Origin: an uncultured Lachnospiraceae bacterium
GTDB lineage: Bacteria > Bacillota > Clostridia > Lachnospirales > Lachnospiraceae
DNA length: 64,000 bases
Direction of reading: 5' to 3'
Assembly (NCBI GenBank): GCA_947626945.1
Contig: CANQUC010000002.1
Coordinates: forward strand, 1 to 64,000
The notes beneath the pieces were generated by a model. The model was given only the letters and a program-made list of their open reading frames with translations, did no database searches and was not told the origin of the DNA. This document shows positions 25,729-33,688 of this stretch, piece after piece (position 1 is the first letter of the stretch; each line of letters opens with the position of its first letter). A program made the position numbers and the translations under genes.

Positions 25729-27219
25729 TCAGTCGCTGTCTGTCAGATCCTTTTCCTGCGCTGCCTGTATATCGGGAAAGGCGGAAAGCATGGGCTTTTC
25801 TTTTTTGTTTTTGATCTTTCGGTTTACATAATTTCTTGTGATCCGATAGACTGACGGCGACAGGGCAAGCACGCCGATCAGGTTGGGAATGGCCATCAGT
25901 CCGTTAAAGGTATCGGACAGATCCCATGCCAGATCCAGGCTCATGGTCGCGCCGCAGACAATAAACACAACAAAAACGACTTTATAGATCACCGTGGCTT
26001 TTTCTCCAAACAAATACTCAAAGGCTTTGGTTCCGTAGTGGCTCCAGCCAAGCACTGTGGAAAAGGCAAACAAAAGCAGGGCAATGGCGATAAAGGCCGG
26101 ACCCCAGCTTCCAAACACTTTGCCAAAGGCCTCTCCTACCAGCGCGGAATCTTCTGAGGCGCTGACAACTGCGCCGGTATTCAGGTTCACCAGGCCCGAG
26201 GTCAGCATGGTAAACGCGGTAAGGGTACAGACCACAATGGTATCCGCGAACACTTCAAAAATTCCCCACATGCCCTGACGCACAGGCTCTTTTACATTAG
26301 AACTGGAATGTACCATAACGGAGGATCCGAGACCTGCCTCGTTGGAAAAGACGCCCCGCTTCATTCCCCAGGTCAGGGCAAGCTTGATGCCGGAGCCCAC
26401 CAGTCCGCCGCCTGCGGCTTTCAGGTGAAAAGCTCCCCTGAAGATCGAGACAAAGGCAGGGACGATCATCTGATAATTGACTCCGCAGATAATAAGAGTC
26501 CCCGCGATATAGGCAATGGCCATAAAGGGCACCAGCTTTTCCGTCACGGACGCGATCCGCTTGATGCCGCCCAGGATAACCAGCGCCGCGATCAGCATCA
26601 GCACAATGCCTGTGACAAGCCTGGGCAGATGAAACGCCTGATCCATATTGATGGCAATGGAATTGATCTGGCTCATATTGCCGATCCCAAAGGATGCCAG
26701 AAGGCAAAATACGGAAAAAAGTACTGCCAGGCCGGCGCCCACATACTTCATATGTTTTCTGGAGCCCAGGCCGTCCCGGAGATAGTACATGGCGCCGCCG
26801 CTCCATTCGCCCTCTGTATTTTTTCTGCGGTAATAAATGCCAAGGACATTTTCGGAAAAATTGGTCATCATTCCGAAAAACGCCACCACCCACATCCAGA
26901 AAATGGCTCCGGGGCCGCCCATACAGAGGGCGGTCGCCACGCCTACGATATTTCCGGTACCGATGGTGGCGGCAAGGGCCGTGCACAGAGACTGAAACTG
27001 TGAAATGGACCGGTCACCCTTTTCCGTGTGCTTTGTAATATGCCTGTCAGTAAAAATGCTGCCCAGGGTATTTTGAAACCAGTGCTTTATATGAGACAGC
27101 TGAAAAACCCTGGTAAGAACAGTCATCAGAATGCCTACGCCTACCAGAAGAACCAGCATCGGAATCCCCCATACAAAGTTGTTGACCGTGTTGTTGACTG
27201 TTTCAATCAGTTTCAGCAT
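25729..27219 (-). CDS. AGCS-family sodium:alanine/glycine symporter
   Basis: Secondary transporter for alanine or glycine driven by Na+ (or H+), 496 residues with about eleven helices. Family motifs are ALAATIGTGNIVGVATAL, GGPGAIFWMWVVAFFGM, SNEAGLGSS and LGWSHYGTKAFEYLFG. The start at 27219 has GGGAGG 10 nt upstream; the open frame to 27270 would run through a hairpin. Its own promoter appears to lie at 27299-27328, upstream of a terminator-like hairpin in the leader, so readthrough control is possible. Confidence 0.93.
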   Translation of the reverse strand: MLKLIETVNNTVNNFVWGIPMLVLLVGVGILMTVLTRVFQLSHIKHWFQNTLGSIFTDRHITKHTEKGDRSISQFQSLCTALAATIGTGNIVGVATALCMGGPGAIFWMWVVAFFGMMTNFSENVLGIYYRRKNTEGEWSGGAMYYLRDGLGSRKHMKYVGAGLAVLFSVFCLLASFGIGNMSQINSIAINMDQAFHLPRLVTGIVLMLIAALVILGGIKRIASVTEKLVPFMAIAYIAGTLIICGVNYQMIVPAFVSIFRGAFHLKAAGGGLVGSGIKLALTWGMKRGVFSNEAGLGSSVMVHSSSNVKEPVRQGMWGIFEVFADTIVVCTLTAFTMLTSGLVNLNTGAVVSASEDSALVGEAFGKVFGSWGPAFIAIALLLFAFSTVLGWSHYGTKAFEYLFGEKATVIYKVVFVVFIVCGATMSLDLAWDLSDTFNGLMAIPNLIGVLALSPSVYRITRNYVNRKIKNKKEKPMLSAFPDIQAAQEKDLTDSD

Positions 27220-27249
27220 TGTTTCTTTTCCTCCCGTCATTTCGCGAAC

Positions 27250-27284
27250 GAAAAAGGGCGGTAGTACCATGTACTGCCGGCCCT
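27250..27284 (-). terminator. Terminator-like hairpin in the symporter leader
   Basis: Minus-strand GGGCCGGCAGTAC, loop ATG, GTACTACCGCCC, then TTTTTC. It can terminate transcripts of yebC (stop at 27355). It also lies downstream of the likely symporter promoter, so it may act as an attenuator of that gene. Confidence 0.7.
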
Positions 27285-27298
27285 TCCGCTTACTGCAT

Positions 27299-27328
27299 AT
27301 TATGCCATATTCAGGTAATTCATGTCAA
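27299..27328 (-). promoter_or_regulatory. Likely promoter of the AGCS symporter
   Basis: Minus-strand TTGACA, 18-nt spacer, CATAAT followed by ATGC. The predicted start near 27292 is just before the hairpin at 27250-27284. Confidence 0.6.
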
Positions 27329-27354
27329 TTCTTTTTAAGCCGTTCCGCCGGACC

Positions 27355-28086
27355 TCAGTCGCTCCAGTTGTGATATACCTGCTGCACATCATCATCCTCA
27401 TCCAGAAGATCCAGGATCCGTGTCATTTTCTTCACATCCTCCGGATCAGTCAGCTCCACATAGGTCTGAGGGATCATCGTAACCTCCGCGGCTGCCATGG
27501 GCACTCCCGCGTCCTCCAGCGTCTGCCGCACCTGACTGAACTCATCGGGATCCGTGATGATCTCATAGCTGTCCTCTTCCTCGTCTATAAAATCCTCCGC
27601 TCCCGCGTCAAGAGCCAGCATCATCAGTTCATCCGCGTCTCCCTGATATTCTTCCTTTCCAACGATGATCTGTCCTTTTTTGTCAAACATGAACGATACG
27701 CACCCCTGGGTGCCTACATTGCCATATCCCTTTGTAAATGCGTTCCGCACGTTTGCGGCGGTTCTGTTCTTGTTGTCCGTGAGAGCGTCTACGATAATGG
27801 CGGTGCCGTTTGGCCCGTAGCCCTCATAGGAAACATACTCATAATTGACGGAGTTGGCGTCTCCGGCCGCTTTTTTGATGCCCCGGTCAATGGTATCGTT
27901 GGGCATATTGTTGGCCTTGGCCTTTGCGATCACATCCCGAAGCCTGCTGTTGTTGGCGGGGTCCGCTCCTCCTTCCTTTACCGCAACGGCAAGCTCCCTG
28001 CCGATGATGGTAAAAATCTTTCCCTTTGCCGCGTCATTCTTTTCCTTCTTGTGCTTGATATTGGCAAATTTTGAATGTCCTGACAT
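27355..28086 (-). CDS. yebC: YebC/PmpR-family regulator
   Basis: Cytoplasmic protein of the YebC/PmpR/TACO1 family, 243 residues. Members act as transcription regulators, and some help ribosomes through proline-rich stalls. Signatures are MSGHSKFANIKHKKEKND at the start, NNSRLRDVIAKAKANNMP, and YEGYGPNGTAIIVDALTDN. The ATG at 28086 has AGAGGA about 8 nt before it; the frame is open further to 28128 without homology. It lies 60 nt after the glycyl-radical activase gene. Confidence 0.95.
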   Translation of the reverse strand: MSGHSKFANIKHKKEKNDAAKGKIFTIIGRELAVAVKEGGADPANNSRLRDVIAKAKANNMPNDTIDRGIKKAAGDANSVNYEYVSYEGYGPNGTAIIVDALTDNKNRTAANVRNAFTKGYGNVGTQGCVSFMFDKKGQIIVGKEEYQGDADELMMLALDAGAEDFIDEEEDSYEIITDPDEFSQVRQTLEDAGVPMAAAEVTMIPQTYVELTDPEDVKKMTRILDLLDEDDDVQQVYHNWSD

Positions 28087-28146
28087 ATTTGAAATCCTCT
28101 TTTCTCTATGATCTGATGATCCGCCCATGTACGGCGGTATTTTTCG

Positions 28147-28938
28147 TTATCCCCCGATCTGCACATACAGGCCTGTCTCGGCTGCCGCCCGGCGCAGCTT
28201 CTGCATATGCTCATACTCCGGCGGCAACAGATCCGGCAGCGTATATTCCCTGCCAAGGCCCGCGTATTTGTCCTGTCCCAGCCTGTGGTAAGGAAGCAGA
28301 TGAAGCTGCTCCACTCCGGGCAGGGAGGCCGCGAACCGGGCAATGGCCGTAATTTCCTCCACCGTATCGTTAAAGGTGGGAACCACCGGCACCCGGATGA
28401 TCAGCTTCTGACCGGTTTTGGCAATCTTTCTGGCGTTTTCCAGCACCAGCGTATTGGGCTTTGTAGTAAAGGCCTGATGCTTTTCGCTGTCCATGTGCTT
28501 GATATCCATCAAAAACAGATCCAGATAAGGCAGGATCTGATTTTTGATGATCTCAAATTTTTGGAATCCGGTGGATTCAATGGCGGTATTGATCCCCTCC
28601 TGCTTTGCCGCGAACAAAAGCGCGGAGGCAAAGTCCGGCTGCAGCAGCGTTTCCCCTCCGGAAAGGGTCAGGCCGCCGCCGGAGCGCCGGTAATGATGCG
28701 TATCTTTCATGACTTCTTCCATGACCTCTTCCACGGTCACGTCTTTTCCGTAAAGCTTGGGCTTTCCGTTGCGGATCATGGTCTCCGGCTGAAAATGCTG
28801 GGATTCCGGATTGCAGCACCACCGGCAGCGAAAGGCGCAGCCCTTCAAAAACACAATGGTGCGGATTCCCGGCCCGTCATGAATGGAATACTTCTGTATG
28901 TCAAAAATCCTTCCTGTAGTCTGCAGATAATGTTCCAT
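28147..28938 (-). CDS. Glycyl-radical enzyme activase (radical SAM, short form)
   Basis: Radical SAM enzyme that abstracts hydrogen from the glycine of its partner enzyme, 263 residues. The SAM-cluster motif is KGCAFRCRWCCNPES (C-x3-C-x2-C, about 31-45), preceded by YSIHDGPGIRTIVF; LTLSGGE lies near 92 and LLPYHRLGQDKY near 217. It lacks the Cys-rich ferredoxin-like insert that activases of diol dehydratases usually carry after the SAM motif, so only one cluster is evident, as in pyruvate formate-lyase activase. It follows the dehydratase by 9 nt, so the two should be partners. Confidence 0.92.
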   Translation of the reverse strand: MEHYLQTTGRIFDIQKYSIHDGPGIRTIVFLKGCAFRCRWCCNPESQHFQPETMIRNGKPKLYGKDVTVEEVMEEVMKDTHHYRRSGGGLTLSGGETLLQPDFASALLFAAKQEGINTAIESTGFQKFEIIKNQILPYLDLFLMDIKHMDSEKHQAFTTKPNTLVLENARKIAKTGQKLIIRVPVVPTFNDTVEEITAIARFAASLPGVEQLHLLPYHRLGQDKYAGLGREYTLPDLLPPEYEHMQKLRRAAAETGLYVQIGG

Positions 28939-28947
28939 AGCTACCTC

Positions 28948-31473
28948 TTAGAAACCCTGTGTGGTCCGGTTGATGATATCGTCCTGAAGAGATTTTGACA
29001 ATGTGGTAAACAGGGCGCTGTAGCCGGCCACCCGAACCACAAGTCCCTTGTACTGGTCAGGATGAACCTGGGCGTCCAGAAGCGTCTCCCGGCTCACAAC
29101 ATTGAACTGCATGTGCATCCCTTTCTGATCAAAGTAAGCGCGGATCAGAGACACAAACTTTTGAAGTCCCTCCATACCGCTCAACGCGGACGGATGGAAT
29201 TTCTGATTGAACAATGTTCCGTTGGAGGCAATGCCATGATCCAGCCGGGCAACAGAGTTTGCCGTTGCAGTAGGCCCAAGGGTATCCTTTCCGGAAACCG
29301 GTCCCACGCCGTCGGCAATGGGCGTGTTGGCAAGACGTCCGTCAGGGGTTGCGCCTGTCTGATGTCCCAATGGCACATTGGCCGATACCGGATACAGGCC
29401 CGCCTGGTACATGCCGCCTCTGGGGTTTTTATATTTTTCCATGGGGCGGGTGTAGGTATAAGCCACGTCCCTGGCAAACAGATCGATCTCCGGCAGGTCG
29501 TTGCCATATTTGGGAAGCCCGTTGATATCCTCCAGCATCTGATCATAAAAGGCTTTCTGCTCAGGAGTAACGCTGTCTTTCTGGATCTGCAGGGCAATCT
29601 GCTCCACATCTTTCTCACCCACCTGTTTTCCGGCTCTGGCAAGTTCCTTTGTAACCTGCAGGGTCAGATCGGAAAGGCGCTCTTTGGAAAGGCCCCTGCC
29701 AAAATTGTCATTGAGGGCCTGAGCAAACTGCTGCAGCGTATACTTCTTTTCCTCAAACACAAGCACCTTTACCGCGTAGAGCGCGTCTGTCATATTGGCA
29801 ATGCCAAAGCCCTGAGGACCGGTGAAATTGTAGATGGCGCCTCCCTGCTGCAAGGCCTTGCCCCGTCCGATGCAGTCCGCGATCATAGAAGACTGGAATG
29901 GAAGCGGGCATCTTGTGGCATGGGCAACATCGATGCTGTTGTCAGAGTTGACCAGCAGCTGGATAAAATACTCCATCTGCTGCTTGTACGCAAAATAAAA
30001 ATCGTCAAAGGTCTTGAAGCTTTCCAGGCTTCCTGTCTGAAGACCTACCTTGTCGCCAAATTCATAGCCGTTGGAAAACACCATTTCCAGAGGACGGCAC
30101 ATATTAAAGAACGCGGCGTCATGCCAGCCGTCTGTCTTGCCGCCGGCCTGGGGCTCCACACAGCCAATGATCCCGTAATTTCTGGCGTCTTCCATGGTAA
30201 CGCCTCGGGAAAGCATGGAGGGAATGATCACCTCGTCGTTGTAGTAAGCGGGCAGGCCCACGCCTGTGCGGGTCAGCTTGGCCGCCTTGATCAGCAGGGC
30301 GTTGGGCGATCCGTTCCACACACGAATGGAAAGGGACGGCTGGGGAAGCATGACGTGCATGGACGCCTCTATACACATGCAGGACAGGTCGTTGGTCACA
30401 TCCAGCCCTTCCTTGTCCTGTCCGCCCACGATCAGATTCTGGAACAGGCTGTATCCGGCAAATCCTTCCGCGCTGGCGGCATCCCTGCATTTGTTCAGAT
30501 CGTTCAGCTTGATCCAGATACAGTCCAGAAGCTCCTGGGCAAACTCCCTTGTAATCTTTCCGGACTTCATATCCTCCTCGTAGTAGGGATACATATACTG
30601 ATCAAACCGTCCGGGAGAAATGGAATGACCGCTGGACTCTGTCTGCAGCAGCATCTGCACAAACCAGAACGACTGGCAGGCCTCGTAGAAGCTGCGGGCA
30701 GGCTTCGCGGGCACCCGGGCGCAGTTTTGGGCAATCTGAAGAAGTTCTTTTTTCCGGTCCGGGTCGCTGCATTTTTCCGCCTCTTCCAGGGCAAGCATGG
30801 CATATCTGCCCGCATAGGTAATGGCAGCGTCGCAGCACATGATCACCGCTTCCAGAAAAGCGTTGCGCTCCGCATAGTCCGGATCAAAAACATGAAGACG
30901 GTCTCTTGCCGTTTCGGCTTCCTTGCGGATGCCCTCAAAACCGATCTTTAATACCTTTTCATAATCAACGGTAAAATGTCCGATGCCGTTGTAAAAATAA
31001 TTGCCGGTAGTAAACATATTGTGCTTGATGGCCATCAGCGTCTCAGGCGCCATAAAAGAGGTGGCCAGATCGCTGGTGGTCTTTCCGGGCCAGTATTTGT
31101 ACACTTCATGGAGGCGTTTTTTCGTATCCTCAGATATGTAAAAGGGATCGGCGCTTCTGGTTTCTACCGTATCAAACTCGCTTTCCAGCCATTCAAAGGA
31201 ATATTCGGGAAATACCTGGCAGCCTCTTGCCACCTGGGTATTGGAGCCTACCACCAGCTCCAGAGGACGGATGATAATGGGCAGTTCCTCGCAAATGGCT
31301 TTGAACACCTTTCCTCTTCTGGTGATAATGGGATCATTTTCCGTCTCCTGATAGACACGGGTGACAATTTCCGCCCGGTCCGCCTCAATGGTTGGCATAT
31401 GGTCAAAAAGATCGTCATATAATTTCTGGATTCTGGGAGATTTCTGGATGTCTCCGTCAAAAAATTTTTTCAA
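28948..31473 (-). CDS. B12-independent glycerol/1,2-propanediol dehydratase-type glycyl-radical enzyme
   Basis: Glycyl-radical enzyme, 841 residues from the start chosen. The thiyl and base residues are in GCVEPQ (Cys 438, Glu 440), followed by GWHD (Asp 452). His 166 (NGIGHF) and Ser 284 (SGHSIS) also match the substrate-binding residues known for the Clostridium butyricum glycerol dehydratase. The radical glycine is in VVRVAGYSA (Gly 817). This pattern fits diol dehydratases rather than isethionate lyase or pyruvate formate-lyase. The start is TTG at 31473 after GGGAAAGGGG: the frame is open to an ATG at 31554, but those codons hold a consensus promoter. Glycerol versus 1,2-propanediol cannot be told from sequence alone. 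Confidence 0.87.
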   Translation of the reverse strand: MKKFFDGDIQKSPRIQKLYDDLFDHMPTIEADRAEIVTRVYQETENDPIITRRGKVFKAICEELPIIIRPLELVVGSNTQVARGCQVFPEYSFEWLESEFDTVETRSADPFYISEDTKKRLHEVYKYWPGKTTSDLATSFMAPETLMAIKHNMFTTGNYFYNGIGHFTVDYEKVLKIGFEGIRKEAETARDRLHVFDPDYAERNAFLEAVIMCCDAAITYAGRYAMLALEEAEKCSDPDRKKELLQIAQNCARVPAKPARSFYEACQSFWFVQMLLQTESSGHSISPGRFDQYMYPYYEEDMKSGKITREFAQELLDCIWIKLNDLNKCRDAASAEGFAGYSLFQNLIVGGQDKEGLDVTNDLSCMCIEASMHVMLPQPSLSIRVWNGSPNALLIKAAKLTRTGVGLPAYYNDEVIIPSMLSRGVTMEDARNYGIIGCVEPQAGGKTDGWHDAAFFNMCRPLEMVFSNGYEFGDKVGLQTGSLESFKTFDDFYFAYKQQMEYFIQLLVNSDNSIDVAHATRCPLPFQSSMIADCIGRGKALQQGGAIYNFTGPQGFGIANMTDALYAVKVLVFEEKKYTLQQFAQALNDNFGRGLSKERLSDLTLQVTKELARAGKQVGEKDVEQIALQIQKDSVTPEQKAFYDQMLEDINGLPKYGNDLPEIDLFARDVAYTYTRPMEKYKNPRGGMYQAGLYPVSANVPLGHQTGATPDGRLANTPIADGVGPVSGKDTLGPTATANSVARLDHGIASNGTLFNQKFHPSALSGMEGLQKFVSLIRAYFDQKGMHMQFNVVSRETLLDAQVHPDQYKGLVVRVAGYSALFTTLSKSLQDDIINRTTQGF

Positions 31474-31512
31474 AACTGCACGCCCCTTTCCCACGGTATC
31501 ATCGTGATTAAA

Positions 31513-31541
31513 AGTATACATGACCTGCGCGAAAATGTCAA
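31513..31541 (-). promoter_or_regulatory. Consensus promoter of the diol dehydratase operon
   Basis: Minus-strand TTGACA, 17-nt spacer, TATACT, beginning 10 bases after the ppk1 stop. Predicted start near 31506 leaves a leader of about 33 nt before the TTG codon. Confidence 0.8.
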
Positions 31542-31550
31542 ATGGGCTTT

Positions 31551-33674
31551 TCACGTTGTTTCTTCATGCTGCCTGGGAATAAACACCCGGTCTTTCATGA
31601 GATTGGTCTCTCCCGCGGCCCGTTCTGCCGCCTCCTGAGAAAAATACTCCTGAGCGCAGAGCTTTGTCTTCCCACGCAGATCCTGCTTCAGATAAGTGCC
31701 GTCCGGCTGCAGGATATGCGCTTTCATAGTATCCGCCAGCTGAATCTGAAGAATATGGATCACTTCTTCTTTCAGGTTTTTGTCTTCCACCGGAAACATG
31801 ATTTCCACACGCTTATCCAGATTTCTCGGCATCCAGTCCGCGCTTCCCATATAAACCTTTGGCGCGCCGCCGTTTTCAAAATAAAAGATCCTGCCGTGCT
31901 CCAGAAAGTTTCCTACGATGGAGCGGACGGAAATGTTGTCGCTGACGCCCGGGATTCCCACTTTCAGGCAGCAGATGCCCCGCACGATCAGCTGGATCTT
32001 TACGCCTGCTGCTGACGCGGCGTACAGTTCCGCGATAATCCCGCTGTCGCACAGAGAATTCATCTTGGCAATGATTTGAGCGGGTTTTCCCTCAGCGGCG
32101 TTTTCGGCTTCCCTGCGAATCAGCTTTACAAACCGGTCCCGCAGCCACAGAGGCGCCATAACCAGCTTGTTCCAGGAAAGAGGCTCCGAGTATCCGCTGA
32201 TCATATTGAACACCGCCGTGGCGTCCTGACCGATAGGCTCACTGCAGGTAAGGATGCCCAGGTCCGTATACAGTTTGGCGGTTGAATCGTTGTAGTTTCC
32301 TGTACCCAGATGGACATAACGGCGGATGCCGTCCTCTTCTTTCCGGACTACCAGGGTGATCTTGCTGTGGGTCTTTAAGCCCACCAGGCCGTAGATCACA
32401 TGACATCCGGCCTTTTCCAGCATTTTCGCCCAGACAATATTGTTTTCCTCGTCAAAGCGGGCCTTCAGTTCCACCAGCACAGTCACCTGCTTGCCGTTTT
32501 CCGCCGCCTGGGCAAGGGCCGCGATAATGGGCGAATTGCCGCTGACCCGATACAGGGTCTGCTTGATGGCAAGCACATTGGGATCCTTTGCGGATTGGCG
32601 CACAAACTCCACCACCGGATCAAAAGACTGATAGGGATGATGCAGCAAAATATCCTGTCTGCGGATCTTGGAAAACAGATCTCCCTCTCCCTGAAGCTGG
32701 GGTACGGCGGCAGGCTTTGGAGGGATTGTTTTCAAATGCTCAAAGCCGGCATGTCCGTACATTTTCATCAGAAACGTCAGATCCAGAGGACCGTTGATCT
32801 TAAAAATGTCTTCCTCCCTGACCGACAGTTCCTTTTTCAGCCACTTCAGCAGCCGCTTGTCTATGTCGTCGCTGACCTCCAGGCGGATTACTTCGCCCCA
32901 TTGCCGCTTCTTCAGCTGTTTCTGGATCTCTTTCAGCAGATCGGCCGCTTCATCCTCCTCAATGGTCAGATCCGCGTTTCGCATGATCCGGTACGCGTAG
33001 GCACATTCAATGTGGTAATTCAAAAACAGCTGCTGAATATTGCGCATAATGATCTCTTCCAGCAGGATCACCGTCACCGTATCCTTTTCTCCCGGAATCT
33101 CCACGATCCGGTCCAGAACCCCCGGCACCTGTACGGTGGCCATTTCTGTTTCCTCCCCTTTGTTCAGCACCGCGCCGATGTTCAGGGTCTTATTGCGGAT
33201 CAGCGGAAACGGTCTGGAGGAATCCACTGCCATAGGCGTCAGAACAGGATAGACCATTTCCATAAAATAACGATCCACAAACCGCTTCTGTTCTTTGTTC
33301 AGCTGCTTGTGGGAGGTAATCACCTGCAGGCCGTTTGCCCGCAGCGCAGGCAAAAGGGAACGGTTGTAGGTATTGTACTGTCCCTGGATCATCTCTCTGG
33401 CTTTTTCGTTGATGGCCTTTAGCTGTTCCGACGGACGCATGCCGGCAAGGTCCGGCTTATTGTATTTTACATTGACCATATCTTTCAGAGAAGCCACCCG
33501 GATCATGAAAAACTCATCCAGATTGGAAGCGGTAATGCTTAAAAACTTCATCCGCTCAAACAGGGGAATGGTCCGGTCTCTGGCCTCGTTGAGAATGCGG
33601 TCGTTAAAAAGAAGCCAGCTCAGTTCTCTGTTATAATAATATTCCGGCGCGGTAAATCCTTTATATTCACCCAT
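31551..33674 (-). CDS. ppk1: Polyphosphate kinase 1
   Basis: Makes polyphosphate reversibly from ATP. The 707 residues have the four-domain PPK1 layout: N-terminal YYNRELSWLLFNDRILNEA, the head domain, and two phospholipase-D-like catalytic domains. The autophosphorylated histidine is in YGLVGLKTHSKI (about residue 430), with RYVHLGTGNYND and GSADWMPRNLDKRVE nearby. Length and motifs are normal. It lies 14 nt after ppx on the same strand, and both probably come from the promoter ahead of ppx. Confidence 0.96.
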   Translation of the reverse strand: MGEYKGFTAPEYYYNRELSWLLFNDRILNEARDRTIPLFERMKFLSITASNLDEFFMIRVASLKDMVNVKYNKPDLAGMRPSEQLKAINEKAREMIQGQYNTYNRSLLPALRANGLQVITSHKQLNKEQKRFVDRYFMEMVYPVLTPMAVDSSRPFPLIRNKTLNIGAVLNKGEETEMATVQVPGVLDRIVEIPGEKDTVTVILLEEIIMRNIQQLFLNYHIECAYAYRIMRNADLTIEEDEAADLLKEIQKQLKKRQWGEVIRLEVSDDIDKRLLKWLKKELSVREEDIFKINGPLDLTFLMKMYGHAGFEHLKTIPPKPAAVPQLQGEGDLFSKIRRQDILLHHPYQSFDPVVEFVRQSAKDPNVLAIKQTLYRVSGNSPIIAALAQAAENGKQVTVLVELKARFDEENNIVWAKMLEKAGCHVIYGLVGLKTHSKITLVVRKEEDGIRRYVHLGTGNYNDSTAKLYTDLGILTCSEPIGQDATAVFNMISGYSEPLSWNKLVMAPLWLRDRFVKLIRREAENAAEGKPAQIIAKMNSLCDSGIIAELYAASAAGVKIQLIVRGICCLKVGIPGVSDNISVRSIVGNFLEHGRIFYFENGGAPKVYMGSADWMPRNLDKRVEIMFPVEDKNLKEEVIHILQIQLADTMKAHILQPDGTYLKQDLRGKTKLCAQEYFSQEAAERAAGETNLMKDRVFIPRQHEETT

Positions 33675-33688
33675 ACTGCAACCTCTCC

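Noticed and set aside
29062..30951. A 629-codon plus-strand frame antisense to the diol dehydratase
   Set aside because: The opposite strand encodes a complete glycyl-radical enzyme with all catalytic residues; no ribosome binding site or motif supports the antisense frame.
28948..31473. Isethionate sulfite-lyase or pyruvate formate-lyase identity
   Set aside because: The histidine in NGIGH and the Asp after GCVEP fit diol dehydratases; pyruvate formate-lyase would have adjacent cysteines instead of a single GCVEP cysteine.
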